Assembly: GCA_022781395.1 (NCBI GenBank)
Contig: JALETS010000064.1
Coordinates: 1-44,586, forward strand
Reading direction: 5' to 3'
DNA: 44,586 nt
From: Lachnospiraceae bacterium
GTDB lineage: Bacteria > Bacillota > Clostridia > Lachnospirales > Lachnospiraceae
In this document: piece after piece, positions 1 to 7,787 of the stretch
Layout: every line of letters starts with the position of its first letter
Position numbering within the stretch: position 1 is the stretch's first letter
Position numbers and translations under genes: made by a program
Notes under the pieces: generated by a model
Seen by the model: the letters and a program-made list of their open reading frames with translations, nothing else
Database searches by the model: none
What the model was told of the DNA's origin: nothing

Positions 1-1049
1 CAAATGAAGTTTCCGGGCAGAAGCATCCCGGTGACAATGTAGTAACAACTCTTGATGTGAATTTACAGGAAGTTGCCTATCAGTCACTCGGCTTCTATAA
101 GGGTGCTATTATTGTAACAGAGCCTTCCACCGGTAAGATTCTTGCCATGGTATCAAAACCGGATTTTGACCCCAATGAGATTGATGCGATCTGGGACGAT
201 CTGCTGGCTGATAAAGAAAGCAGTGTACTTTTAAACCGCGTTACACAGGGATTATATCCTCCGGGTTCAACCTTCAAGATTATTACTGCATTGGAATATA
301 TCCGTGAAAATCCGGATTCATACGACCAATATACATTTCAGTGTAACGGACGTTTTAGTTATGGAGAAGACACTATTAATTGTTATCACGGAACGGCACA
401 TGGTTCTGAAAATTTTACCAAATCCTTTGCGAAATCATGTAATTCTTCTTTTGCCAATATTGGAATGCAGTTAGATCGTATAAAATTTGCTGATACGTTG
501 AATTCATTACTTTTTAACGAAGAGTTGCCGGTTACCTTCGCATATAGCAAGAGTAGTCTGATCATTAATGATTCAACTTCTGACTCAGATGTAATGCAGG
601 CATCAATTGGTCAGGGAACAACACAAATTACACCACTGCATTTGAATATGATTACAAATGCCATTGCAAATGACGGTGTTCTGATGAAACCTTATCTTGT
701 GGACCATGTAGAAAATTTTGAGGGATCAATTATTAAACAATTTAGTCCCGACACCTATAAAAAAATGCTTTCCCAGGAAGAATCCGATATCCTAACCGGA
801 TTAATGCAGGAAGTTGTAAACAGCGGTACCGGAACGAAATTATCCGGTTTGTCCTATACGGCGGCCGGAAAGACGGGTTCAGCAGAATACAATGCTGTTA
901 AGACAGATTCCCATGCATGGTTTACTGGCTTTGCACCGGTAGAAAATCCGCAGGTTAGTGTTACAATCATCATTGAAGGTGCCGGTTCGGGCGGTGACTA
1001 TGCCGTGCCGATTGCAAAAAGAATTTTTGATGCATATTTTGGCACATAG
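1..1049 (+). CDS. Class B penicillin-binding protein, transpeptidase domain (5'-truncated by window)
   Basis: This is a D,D-transpeptidase that cross-links peptidoglycan outside the membrane. The reading frame is open back to base 3, and the residues before the GTG at 57 (GDNVVTTLDVNLQ) match the conserved TLD..LQ segment that precedes the transpeptidase domain. Position 57 is therefore internal and the gene begins outside the window. Counting from 57, the SxxK motif is STFK (S71, nucleotide 267), SxN is SCN (127-129) and KTG is at 272-274. Cys96, Cys109 and His115 lie before the SxN motif. The domain is complete to its C-terminus without PASTA repeats, which suggests a PbpA/FtsI-like protein rather than SpoVD. 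The NUDIX gene follows at once, so the two probably share a transcript. The family is certain; the exact paralogue is not. Confidence 0.93.
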   Translation, partial: NEVSGQKHPGDNVVTTLDVNLQEVAYQSLGFYKGAIIVTEPSTGKILAMVSKPDFDPNEIDAIWDDLLADKESSVLLNRVTQGLYPPGSTFKIITALEYIRENPDSYDQYTFQCNGRFSYGEDTINCYHGTAHGSENFTKSFAKSCNSSFANIGMQLDRIKFADTLNSLLFNEELPVTFAYSKSSLIINDSTSDSDVMQASIGQGTTQITPLHLNMITNAIANDGVLMKPYLVDHVENFEGSIIKQFSPDTYKKMLSQEESDILTGLMQEVVNSGTGTKLSGLSYTAAGKTGSAEYNAVKTDSHAWFTGFAPVENPQVSVTIIIEGAGSGGDYAVPIAKRIFDAYFGT

Positions 1050-1060
1050 GAGGAATGAAT

Positions 1061-1501
1061 ATGATAGAAGCGGTAAGCTGCGGAGGAGTTGTCATTTTCC
1101 GTGGGAAAATACTTGTCCTTTATAAACATTTTCATAATAAATATGAAGGCTGGGTGCTGCCAAAGGGAACGGTGGAAGAAGATGAGAAGTATCCTGAAAC
1201 AGCGCTTAGGGAGGTAATGGAGGAATCCGGTGCAAAAGCTACCATAAAGAAGTACATTGGAAAGAGTCAATACACTTTCAATGTTCCTGAGGATATTGTT
1301 TCCAAAGATGTTCATTGGTATCTGATGATGGCAGACAGTTATTACAGTAAACCGCAAAAAGAAGAGTATTTCACAGATTCCGGCTATTATAAATATCATG
1401 AGGCTTATCATTTATTGAAGTTTCCAAACGAAAAACAGATTCTGGAGAAGGCCTACAATGAATATTTGGAACTGAAAAAGAACAATCTGTGGATAAAATA
1501 G
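1061..1501 (+). CDS. NUDIX hydrolase
   Basis: This small cytosolic phosphohydrolase would cleave a nucleoside diphosphate linked to another group; the substrate cannot be read from sequence. A perfect Nudix box, GX5EX7REUXEEXGU, is visible: it starts at the Gly of GTVEEDE and ends in REVMEESGA, and it holds the metal-binding glutamates. Two ATGs compete, at 1055 and 1061. AGGAGG at 1048-1053 lies 1 base before the first and 7 before the second, so 1061 (protein starting MIEAV) is chosen. The Shine-Dalgarno overlaps the stop of the upstream PBP gene, which implies translational coupling. Its length of about 146 residues is normal for a single-domain NUDIX protein. A hairpin terminator follows. 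Confidence 0.93.
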   Translation: MIEAVSCGGVVIFRGKILVLYKHFHNKYEGWVLPKGTVEEDEKYPETALREVMEESGAKATIKKYIGKSQYTFNVPEDIVSKDVHWYLMMADSYYSKPQKEEYFTDSGYYKYHEAYHLLKFPNEKQILEKAYNEYLELKKNNLWIK

Positions 1502-1505
1502 AAAT

Positions 1506-1531
1506 AGTCAGGCATTAAAGCCTGACTTTCT
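1506..1531. terminator. Terminator between convergent genes
   Basis: AGTCAGGC (1506-1513) pairs with GCCTGACT (1520-1527) around an ATTAAA loop, followed by TTCT. It sits between the ends of the NUDIX gene and the minus-strand HD-GYP gene and may serve both, though the U-tract is short. Confidence 0.7.
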
Positions 1532-1549
1532 GAAATTTGTACATATATT

Positions 1550-2605
1550 CTAGTAAATAGCAACAATATCCAAATCTGTTTCTTTAGAAAGATCAATGAA
1601 CTGTTCTCCAGATTTGAGCAGTGGTCTGGAAAGATGCTGCTGATTGATCATGTTGATTTCTGCTTCCACATCATTAGTCAGCCGCACCTTAAATCCAAGC
1701 TGTGTAGTAGCAATATGTTCCAGAATCGGACGAAGAATGGCTTCATCGTATTTAATATATCCATCTTTCTCAAAATTAGCAATAACCTGAAAAGGATTCA
1801 AAGACTGTCTATACGTTCTGGCCGAAGTCATAGCCTCATAGGCATCAATAATAGCAATATATTTTGCAAAAACATCAATCTTATCCGTTTTGAGTCTGGA
1901 AGGGTAGCCGGAACCATCACAGCGTTCATGATGCATCAGGGTTGCTTTGATAACATGTTCATTAAGATTCTGTTCTTTTAACAGATCAAATCCCAACATT
2001 GTGTGTGTCTTTAGCTTTGTGAATTCAAGTTCCGTCAGTTTACCGGGTTTCCAAAGTAATTCCTGCGGAAGCTTCAGTTTACCAATATCATAGAAGAAAC
2101 CACATTGAATCAACAGGAAAATATCTTCTTTAGAAAGGCTAAGCCATGTGCCGAACACTCCGGCAATCAATGCAGAATTCAGACAATGCGCATGAGTCAT
2201 ATCATCTTCACTTGGGAGCATATTGTAGAGGAAATCAAGAAGCTGTTCCCCGTTACGGGCGCAGGAAGAAATTTTGACATATAATTCCATCAATCTGTTC
2301 ATACGAACCGGGATACCCTGTTCCACAAAATCTGTCATAAGCTTTCTGTAAATGGGCATGCAGTCATTATATGTAAATTCAAAATATTTAAATTCTGTAC
2401 TTAAACGGACTTTCTCAAAATGCGTAGTGGCATAGTCGATTTCTTCTTTTATGGATACACACATAATAGAATGACGGGCAAGTTTTGCAATTACCGTTTC
2501 ATCTACCACAGTATCTTTTGGATAAATCAGGTCATTTTGATAGCTATATACATCTTCACCGATTACCATTCCGTTTTTTAAAGCCATGCGGGCGATTGTT
2601 TTCAT
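1550..2605 (-). CDS. HD-GYP-type phosphohydrolase with altered HD motif
   Basis: The HD-GYP family degrades cyclic di-GMP. An N-terminal region (about 1-60) resembles the leader found in many clostridial HD-GYP proteins. The HD domain follows at about 135-305: HAH near 138-140, FYDIGK at 171-176, His201, HHERCDGSGYP at 225-235, and DAYEAMTSARTYR from 254. The classic HD pair is replaced by Tyr172-Asp173; the codon is TAT, so this is a real substitution, while the GYP motif is intact. Such a protein could have altered metal binding, or act as a c-di-GMP sensor rather than an enzyme. There is no GGDEF, EAL or membrane segment. A Shine-Dalgarno AAAGGTGG precedes the ATG. It is transcribed alone, away from its neighbours. 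The family is sure; activity is uncertain. Confidence 0.9.
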   Translation of the reverse strand: MKTIARMALKNGMVIGEDVYSYQNDLIYPKDTVVDETVIAKLARHSIMCVSIKEEIDYATTHFEKVRLSTEFKYFEFTYNDCMPIYRKLMTDFVEQGIPVRMNRLMELYVKISSCARNGEQLLDFLYNMLPSEDDMTHAHCLNSALIAGVFGTWLSLSKEDIFLLIQCGFFYDIGKLKLPQELLWKPGKLTELEFTKLKTHTMLGFDLLKEQNLNEHVIKATLMHHERCDGSGYPSRLKTDKIDVFAKYIAIIDAYEAMTSARTYRQSLNPFQVIANFEKDGYIKYDEAILRPILEHIATTQLGFKVRLTNDVEAEINMINQQHLSRPLLKSGEQFIDLSKETDLDIVAIY

Positions 2606-2642
2606 ATGTTAGTACCACCTTTTGTAAAAGTCTCTGTTTTAT

Positions 2643-2670
2643 AGTATAATTCTTTTGTAAAATAAATCAA
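2643..2670 (-). promoter_or_regulatory. Sigma-A-type promoter of the HD-GYP gene
   Basis: On the minus strand, TTGATT (2670-2665) is separated by 16 bases from TATACT (2648-2643), about 40 bases before the start codon. Confidence 0.6.
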
Positions 2671-2704
2671 TATGTAAGATCATCTATTTAATTCGGATAA
2701 AATA

Positions 2705-2713
2705 TGATAAAAT
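2705..2713 (+). promoter_or_regulatory. Possible extended -10 for the 2755 gene
   Basis: TGATAAAAT (2705-2713) fits an extended -10 (TGnTAAAAT). I cannot find a good -35 in front of it, so this is tentative. Confidence 0.35.
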
Positions 2714-2754
2714 AGGTTTTAATTTGGAAATGATATTACTGATAGGGGAATGCA

Positions 2755-3078
2755 ATGAAGTTTTATAGAAATCTCTATGTGGGGGATACTATTAAGAAAC
2801 CCAATAAGATAAAACGAAAATTAAAAAAATACGCAAAACTTCCCAATATTTATGTGATTGCCTATATGCAGGAGAATAAACGATTGGAGATCTATCACAG
2901 TCTGATGATGCAGCAATGGTATTATAAAGAACATCAGCCCTATATTATCGGAATTGCCACCACTCAGGAAGAGGCAATGGAAATTATTCAACAGATTGCT
3001 GAGGAAGCTCTTTGCAAAACAGGACAGGCTGATCTGATTTCCTATTTGTTTAAAGGAAACAGGAATCAGCAAACATAG
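2755..3078 (+). CDS. Small conserved-looking protein of unknown function
   Basis: I do not recognise this 107-residue protein. It is basic at the N-terminus (a lysine-rich stretch near 14-27) and then appears to be a mixed alpha/beta domain. A strand-rich middle (IYVIAYM, RLEIYHSLMM, YIIGIA) is followed by a helix from about 80 to 98. There is no signal peptide or membrane segment. An AGGGG Shine-Dalgarno (2744-2748) lies 6 bases before the ATG, and codon use matches the neighbours, so the gene is very probably real. It is the first gene of the run leading to the DUF2953 and YtfJ genes, with 36 bases to the next start, which suggests one operon. Confidence 0.8.
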   Translation: MKFYRNLYVGDTIKKPNKIKRKLKKYAKLPNIYVIAYMQENKRLEIYHSLMMQQWYYKEHQPYIIGIATTQEEAMEIIQQIAEEALCKTGQADLISYLFKGNRNQQT

Positions 3079-3114
3079 ATATAATATGTGAGAAAAGGAA
3101 CGTAATAAAGCCAT

Positions 3115-4038
3115 ATGTTACATATCGTATTGCTTATTTTAAAAATTATAGGAATCATATTGTTATGTATCTTAGGCATTCTGCTTCTTGGTATTGTATG
3201 TGTTCTTTTTGTTCCGGTAAGATATAGGATTGAACTGAACAGGATAGAAGGGGAAGATGAACCGCCAATTGTGGTAAAAGTCAGGATTACATGGTTGCTG
3301 CATCTGTTGAATATTCTGATTCAATATCCTGCAAAAGTGTCTGTCCGGGTAAGAATACTTTTCTTTACTCTGTTTCGAATACCTAAGAAAATGAAGCATT
3401 CCAAATCAAAAGTGCAGAAAACGGATAGTAAGGATATACAATTAAAAGAGCAAACAGCTGATGAAGGACTATTAAACCCTGAACCACAGATACCCGAGCA
3501 TGAACCTTTTCAGGCTGAAGAGACCTCGCATACCAAAGAACATTACAATCTGAAAGAAAAGTGGCACAAATTAACGGAAACGATTCAACACTTTTTCTGT
3601 AAGATAAAAGAGGTGTTTCAAAATATACAGTACACAATCGAGCATTTCTGTGATAAAATAAAATCTGTATCGAATCAAATAGAATATTACAAGAAAGTTG
3701 TATCAAGTGATGCATTCCAACATTCCTTTCAATTATGTAAAGGAGAGTTATTTTCCATTCTAAAAAGTCTGCGTCCACAAAAATTTAATGCAGATATCGT
3801 TGTGGGAACAGATGATCCTGCCACTACCGGAGAAATTCTTGCTATTTGGGGCATGTTATACCCGATAATTGGAGAACATGTGAATATAACCGGAGATTTT
3901 GAACAGAGTCGCTTAGAAGGGCATGTTCTGGTAAAGGGCAGAATTAGAGCAATTACCTTTGTAAAAGCAGCAATACGAGTATATTTTAATAAAGATATCA
4001 GACAATTAATTCATTTATTGAAAAAGGAGGCTGCATAA
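3115..4038 (+). CDS. DUF2953 membrane protein (YtfI-like)
   Basis: The protein has an N-terminal membrane segment (about residues 3-30, rich in Ile/Leu/Val). A charged, low-complexity middle (about 85-140) and a predicted helical region (about 145-200) follow. The C-terminal DUF2953 core has the recognisable GTDDPATTGEI stretch. Its function is unknown. In Bacillus the homologue ytfI sits directly before ytfJ, and the same order is seen here with only the stop codon between the two genes, so a joint role in spore-related envelope biology is a fair inference. The start ATG at 3115 has a poor Shine-Dalgarno (AAGG about 16 bases upstream), so translation may be weak or coupled. Confidence 0.82.
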   Translation: MLHIVLLILKIIGIILLCILGILLLGIVCVLFVPVRYRIELNRIEGEDEPPIVVKVRITWLLHLLNILIQYPAKVSVRVRILFFTLFRIPKKMKHSKSKVQKTDSKDIQLKEQTADEGLLNPEPQIPEHEPFQAEETSHTKEHYNLKEKWHKLTETIQHFFCKIKEVFQNIQYTIEHFCDKIKSVSNQIEYYKKVVSSDAFQHSFQLCKGELFSILKSLRPQKFNADIVVGTDDPATTGEILAIWGMLYPIIGEHVNITGDFEQSRLEGHVLVKGRIRAITFVKAAIRVYFNKDIRQLIHLLKKEAA

Positions 4039-4431
4039 ATGGCAGAAAACAATTTTACCGGAGTAATAGAATCCCTTATGAAGGGAATGAATGCCGTAAT
4101 CGGAACAAAAACAGTAGTTGGAGATGCCACACAAGTAGGTGATACCATTATACTGCCACTTGTAGATGTCAGCTTTGGTGTTGGCGCAGGGGCAAGTTCC
4201 GGAGATAAAAAGAATGGTGGTGCTGGCGGGTTTTCCGCGAAGATGTCTCCAAGTGCCGTATTAGTCATTAAGAACGGCTCAACAAAGCTTGTAAATATCA
4301 AGAATCAGGACACCATTACCAAAGTGCTGGATATGATACCGGATATTGTTGATAAATTTACATCACCTAAAGAAGAAATGATGGAAGATGATGCTGCTGT
4401 CGACATTGCTTTCCCGGAGCAGAAAGATTAA
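4039..4431 (+). CDS. ytfJ: GerW-family sporulation protein YtfJ
   Basis: The family (PF09579) is linked to sporulation and to germination in Bacillus. The sequence shows the typical features: an N-terminal helix ending MNAVIGTKTVVGDA, the PLVDVSFGVGAGAS glycine-rich strand, and the FSAKMSPSAVLVIKNG segment. Its length (130 residues) is slightly under the Bacillus protein. There is no signal peptide. AAAAAGGAGG just before the DUF2953 stop is its Shine-Dalgarno, and the ATG follows the upstream TAA directly, so the two genes are coupled. Its presence suggests an endospore-forming lineage, though the gene also persists in non-sporulating relatives. Confidence 0.92.
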   Translation: MAENNFTGVIESLMKGMNAVIGTKTVVGDATQVGDTIILPLVDVSFGVGAGASSGDKKNGGAGGFSAKMSPSAVLVIKNGSTKLVNIKNQDTITKVLDMIPDIVDKFTSPKEEMMEDDAAVDIAFPEQKD

Positions 4432-4470
4432 GAACGGATATAGAATCATTTTGGTATCCGCTTCATATAG

Positions 4471-4476
4471 TATAAT
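4471..4476 (+). promoter_or_regulatory. Possible -10 box before the 46-residue ORF
   Basis: A perfect TATAAT (4471-4476) lies 24 bases before the small ORF. The nearest -35-like TTGGTA (4451-4456) is only 14 bases away, so the promoter is tentative. Confidence 0.35.
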
Positions 4477-4500
4477 AAAAGCATATGCAGGAATATTATC

Positions 4501-4641
4501 TTGAAGAAATTAATTGGTTTTGTCGCTGTTTGTGTTGCATGTGGAATGCTGTTTATGCTTTTCCTTACCAATCGATTTATTGGTTTGGTTCTTATTATTT
4601 TGTTGTTGCTGGTTGGTTATAACTTCTTTTATTGTGATTGA
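4501..4641 (+). CDS. 46-residue membrane peptide with TTG start
   Basis: An open frame starts TTG AAG AAA and ends at TGA (4639-4641). It encodes a very hydrophobic peptide with two predicted membrane helices (about residues 4-21 and 25-43), separated by a short polar turn with TNR. It ends in a Cys-Asp pair. AGGA (4489-4492) lies 8 bases upstream and a TATAAT box lies further up. The lysines at positions 2-3 and the amphipathic turn make a coding explanation much better than chance. It fills most of an otherwise empty gap between ytfJ and the next gene. Its function is unknown; similar tiny double-spanning proteins occur in clostridia from memory, but I cannot name a family. Confidence 0.65.
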   Translation: MKKLIGFVAVCVACGMLFMLFLTNRFIGLVLIILLLLVGYNFFYCD

Positions 4642-4695
4642 ATGATGCAATAATCACAGTTTATTTGGAAGGCTTAAAGAAAGAAACGGTTATTT

Positions 4696-5235
4696 ATGGA
4701 CAATTTCGAAGAAATATTAGTACACGGCTCTGAAGAAGATCTGCAGGAGCTGAAAGCCTGGCTGTTTCAGGAGAATATCAGGCTTGCAACAGCACAAAAA
4801 GAATTAGAAGGTCTGCAGGAAAAATTTCTGAAAGAGAAGATACAGTTTCAGGATGAAATGAAACTGTTAAATCATAAGATATTAAGTGAACGTCAGCGGC
4901 TTAAAGAGGATAATCAGTTTTTTGCCAAGAAAATGGAAATTCTTCAGAATGGTTTTCAGCAATTGGATATTGATCGCAGAAGACTGGATAAAGAATGGGC
5001 TAAGTTGTCTGCGGAAAAAGAATTACTGAGCGAACATTCCTCTTACGAGAAAAGCCTGGATGTATCCGTTTTCTTTCAAGGTGTTAAGAATCCATTAGCT
5101 TTGAAAAAGCGGTATAAGGATCTCATCAAAATATTTCATCCGGATAATCTGGCAGGAGATAAGGATATCATTCAACGGATCAACAGGGAATATGAAAATC
5201 TGAAAAGCGAGTATGAGAGCTTTCGGCAGGCATAA
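4696..5235 (+). CDS. Coiled-coil protein with C-terminal J-domain-like segment
   Basis: Residues about 20-115 form a long heptad-rich coiled coil (Glu, Lys, Gln and Leu). Residues about 120-175 resemble a J-domain: LKKRYKDLIKIFHPDN contains the HPD tripeptide (148-150) that stimulates DnaK/Hsp70 ATPase in J-proteins, followed by the helix-III-like INREYENLKSEYE. The classic Gly/Phe and zinc-finger regions of DnaJ are absent. An inferred role is to recruit DnaK to a partner bound by the coiled coil. There is no signal peptide or membrane segment. The Shine-Dalgarno is weak (AAAGAAAG). A strong terminator follows. Confidence 0.78.
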   Translation: MDNFEEILVHGSEEDLQELKAWLFQENIRLATAQKELEGLQEKFLKEKIQFQDEMKLLNHKILSERQRLKEDNQFFAKKMEILQNGFQQLDIDRRRLDKEWAKLSAEKELLSEHSSYEKSLDVSVFFQGVKNPLALKKRYKDLIKIFHPDNLAGDKDIIQRINREYENLKSEYESFRQA

Positions 5236-5255
5236 ATCGATAAAAACTACAATAA

Positions 5256-5287
5256 AAAAGACCCTTCCGTGTGGAGTGGTCTTTTAT
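5256..5287. terminator. Bidirectional terminator
   Basis: AAAAGACC (5256-5263) pairs with GGTCTTTT (5278-5285), with additional inner pairing. It has an A-run on the left and a T-run on the right, so it can end both the 4696 gene and the minus-strand rpmB. Confidence 0.82.
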
Positions 5288-5323
5288 TATTATGTTCGTT
5301 TGACGAGCAAATTCTTCGTAATT

Positions 5324-5509
5324 CTAAGCTCTTTCAACTTTACCGGCTCTTAAGCAACGTGTACAAACATGTAATTTCTTAGCTGCACCATTCACTTTAC
5401 ACTTAACACTCTGAACATTAGAATTCCAAATTCTGTTAGATCTTCTATGAGAATGGCTTACGTTGTTTCCAAAATGAGCGCCTTTACCACAAATATCACA
5501 TTTAGCCAT
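5324..5509 (-). CDS. rpmB: 50S ribosomal protein bL28
   Basis: This 61-residue protein is a structural part of the large ribosomal subunit. The family pattern is clear: MAKCDICGK, HSHRRSNRIWNSN, and a C-terminal KLHVCTRCLRAGKV. The CxxC pairs (Cys4/Cys7 and the CTRC pair) mark the zinc-binding form of bL28. Its length is normal. An excellent GGAGGTG Shine-Dalgarno precedes the ATG. It is monocistronic and divergent from the Asp23/fakA operon, the same arrangement as in Bacillus. Confidence 0.98.
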   Translation of the reverse strand: MAKCDICGKGAHFGNNVSHSHRRSNRIWNSNVQSVKCKVNGAAKKLHVCTRCLRAGKVERA

Positions 5510-5566
5510 CTTTGCACCTCCTAACGATACAATCGATTCTTAATTTATCGCTTACGCAACATTTGT

Positions 5567-5595
5567 ATAATATCAGAAAGTTAACAAGATTGCAA
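5567..5595 (-). promoter_or_regulatory. Strong promoter of rpmB
   Basis: On the minus strand, TTGCAA (5595-5590), a 17-base spacer and TATTAT (5572-5567) are present, with an extended TGA just before the -10. This is close to the sigma-A consensus and fits a ribosomal protein gene. Confidence 0.72.
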
Positions 5596-5645
5596 GCAAA
5601 AATTATATATTTATATTTTTTGTTTCTTTTTTTTGCATATCGGGT

Positions 5646-5651
5646 TATAAT
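5646..5651 (+). promoter_or_regulatory. -10 box of the Asp23-fakA operon
   Basis: A perfect TATAAT (5646-5651) lies 39 bases before the start codon at 5690. The -35 region is a T-rich stretch (about 5620-5636) without a good match. Confidence 0.5.
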
Positions 5652-5689
5652 AGCAATATATGTCTCAAGTATTTAGGAGGAGGTTATTT

Positions 5690-6049
5690 ATGAAAGTTTC
5701 TTCAATGGATACACATATGGGGAATATTTCTATCGATCAGGAAGTGATTGCACAGTTTGCCGGTACTGTAGCCATGGAGTGTTTTGGTGTAGTAGGTATG
5801 GCTGGTATGAGTGTAAAAGACGGTCTCGTGAAATTACTGAAAATGGATAGTATGACGCGTGGTATTCAAGTATTTTTGAATAATAATAAGCTGACATTAA
5901 ATTTTCATATCATTGTTTCCTACGGAGTCAGCATCCTTGCGGTGTCAGATAATTTAATTGACAGCGTGAAATATAAGGTGGAAGAGTTTACCGGAATTGA
6001 AATAGAAAAAATCAACATCTTCGTTGAAGGTGTAAGAGTGATTGACTAA
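5690..6049 (+). CDS. Asp23/Gls24-family envelope stress protein (YloU-like)
   Basis: Members of this family are small cytosolic proteins, some membrane-associated, linked to cell-envelope stress in Firmicutes. The sequence fits: an N-terminal GNISIDQEVIAQFAGTVAMECFGVVGMAG stretch (about 10-38; shown here only in part as family pattern), then strands and the C-terminal VEEFTGIEIEKINIFVEGV segment typical of Asp23. The ATG at 5690 is preceded by AGGAGGAGG (5675-5683) at 6 bases, so the upstream in-frame ATG at 5660 is rejected. It directly precedes fakA, as yloU precedes yloV in Bacillus, and is probably co-transcribed with it. Confidence 0.93.
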   Translation: MKVSSMDTHMGNISIDQEVIAQFAGTVAMECFGVVGMAGMSVKDGLVKLLKMDSMTRGIQVFLNNNKLTLNFHIIVSYGVSILAVSDNLIDSVKYKVEEFTGIEIEKINIFVEGVRVID

Positions 6050-6064
6050 GGGAGGAACAATAGA

Positions 6065-7768
6065 GTGGCTTCAAATATAATTGATGCTAAGATGATGGCA
6101 AAAATGTTCTTAGCAGGAGCAAAAAATCTTGAAAGTAAAAAAGAATGGATTAATGAATTGAATGTTTTTCCGGTACCGGACGGTGACACCGGAACCAATA
6201 TGACTCTGACAATTATGTCAGCTGCTAAAGAAGTATCCGCTTTGCATGATATGGGAGATTTGGACATGACTTCCTTATGCAAGGCAATTTCTTCCGGCTC
6301 TTTACGTGGTGCCAGAGGTAATTCGGGTGTTATATTATCCCAGTTGTTCCGCGGTTTTACCAAAGGTGTAAGAGAATATGATGAAATTACCATCCCCATA
6401 CTGGCTTCCGCTTTTGAAAAGGCGGTAGAAACAGCATACAAAGCAGTTATGAAACCCAAAGAAGGCACCATCCTGACTGTTGCCAAAGGAGGTGCAGTCA
6501 AAGCAAGAGAATTGGCAGATGAAGGCATCGAAGACATGTCCGAATTTTTATCTCAGATAATTGCTTATTCCGACGAGGTTTTAGCACAGACTCCGGAAAT
6601 GCTGCCGGTGTTAAAGCAAGCCGGCGTCGTTGACTCCGGCGGTCAGGGGTTGATGCAGGTCTTGAAAGGCGCCTATGACGCTTATCTGGGCAAAGAGATT
6701 GATTTTACGCTTAGTACAGACATCAATGTTTCTGCCGGAAGCCGATCCGCAGTTGGGAATCTTGACGCACAGGCCAATGCAGAGATTAAATTTGGGTATT
6801 GCACCGAATTTATCATTATGTTAAATAAAGTCTTTAACATCAAGGCAGAGATGGATTTCAAAGCATATCTTGAATCTATTGGTGATTCTATTGTGGTTGT
6901 TGCAGACGAAGACGTGGTCAAGGTACATGTACATACCAATGATCCCGGTCTTGCTATTCAGAAAGCATTGAAGTATGGCGCATTATCCAATATGAAAATT
7001 GATAATATGCGCCTTGAACATCAGGAAAAGTTATTTAAGCTTTCCCAGAAAGAAACCGCAGAGAAAAAAGAAGATAATCTTCCAATGCCAAGAAAAGATG
7101 TTGGTTTTATAGCCGTATCTGTCGGAGCGGGTATCAATGAAATCTTTAAAGGATTAGGTGTTGACTACATTATCGAAGGTGGACAGACCATGAATCCAAG
7201 CACGGAAGATATGCTCAATGCTATAGATAAAGTGAATGCCGATACTATCTTTATTCTTCCAAATAACAAGAATATCATTCTTGCAGCTAATCAGGCACAG
7301 TCTCTTGTAAAAGAGAAAAAGATAGTTGTAGTCCCAACCAAAACAGTTCCTCAGGGAATTACGGCAATCATTAATTATGTGCCGGATTTATCCGCAGAAG
7401 ACAATCTTGAAACAATGATGGGAGAAATGAATAAGGTTTCTACCGGACAGGTAACTTATGCGGTAAGGGATACAAATATTGATGGAAAAGAAATAAAGCA
7501 GGGCGATTTCATGGGAATTGGAGATGACGGAATTCTTGCCGTGGGAACTGATGTTGCTGATATTACAGTTAATATGATTGCTGAGATGATGCTTGGCAAC
7601 TCAAATAATGAAGAATATGAACTGATCAGTATATACTATGGTGAAGAGATCACAGAAGAAGCTGCTGAAACGCTGCGTGACAGAGTGGCAAAGCAGCATC
7701 CTGACTGTGATATTGAGTTGCAATATGGCGGTCAACCGATTTACTATTATATTGTATCAGCAGAATAA
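6065..7768 (+). CDS. fakA: Fatty acid kinase FakA (DAK2-domain protein, YloV)
   Basis: FakA phosphorylates fatty acids bound to a DegV/FakB carrier, giving acyl-phosphate for phospholipid synthesis. The N-terminal DhaL/DAK2 nucleotide domain shows PVPDGDTGTNM (36-46), whose aspartates bind Mg-ATP, and GARGNSGVILSQ (about 80-91). A middle domain with YCTEFIIM follows. The C-terminal DegV-like domain begins near residue 340 (KDVGFIAVSVGAG). The 567-residue length is normal. The GTG start at 6065 has GGAGG 9 bases upstream. A matching DegV-family protein is encoded at 9993, so carrier and kinase lie close together with recG between them. Confidence 0.95.
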   Translation: MASNIIDAKMMAKMFLAGAKNLESKKEWINELNVFPVPDGDTGTNMTLTIMSAAKEVSALHDMGDLDMTSLCKAISSGSLRGARGNSGVILSQLFRGFTKGVREYDEITIPILASAFEKAVETAYKAVMKPKEGTILTVAKGGAVKARELADEGIEDMSEFLSQIIAYSDEVLAQTPEMLPVLKQAGVVDSGGQGLMQVLKGAYDAYLGKEIDFTLSTDINVSAGSRSAVGNLDAQANAEIKFGYCTEFIIMLNKVFNIKAEMDFKAYLESIGDSIVVVADEDVVKVHVHTNDPGLAIQKALKYGALSNMKIDNMRLEHQEKLFKLSQKETAEKKEDNLPMPRKDVGFIAVSVGAGINEIFKGLGVDYIIEGGQTMNPSTEDMLNAIDKVNADTIFILPNNKNIILAANQAQSLVKEKKIVVVPTKTVPQGITAIINYVPDLSAEDNLETMMGEMNKVSTGQVTYAVRDTNIDGKEIKQGDFMGIGDDGILAVGTDVADITVNMIAEMMLGNSNNEEYELISIYYGEEITEEAAETLRDRVAKQHPDCDIELQYGGQPIYYYIVSAE

Positions 7769-7787
7769 TATTTCCGATACCGCTTTT

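Noticed and set aside
57-59. GTG at 57 as the start of the first PBP
   Set aside because: The frame is open upstream and encodes the conserved TLD..LQ motif directly before it, so the gene starts outside the window.
5660-5689. Upstream start of the Asp23 gene
   Set aside because: The strong AGGAGGAGG sits between the two ATGs and belongs to 5690.
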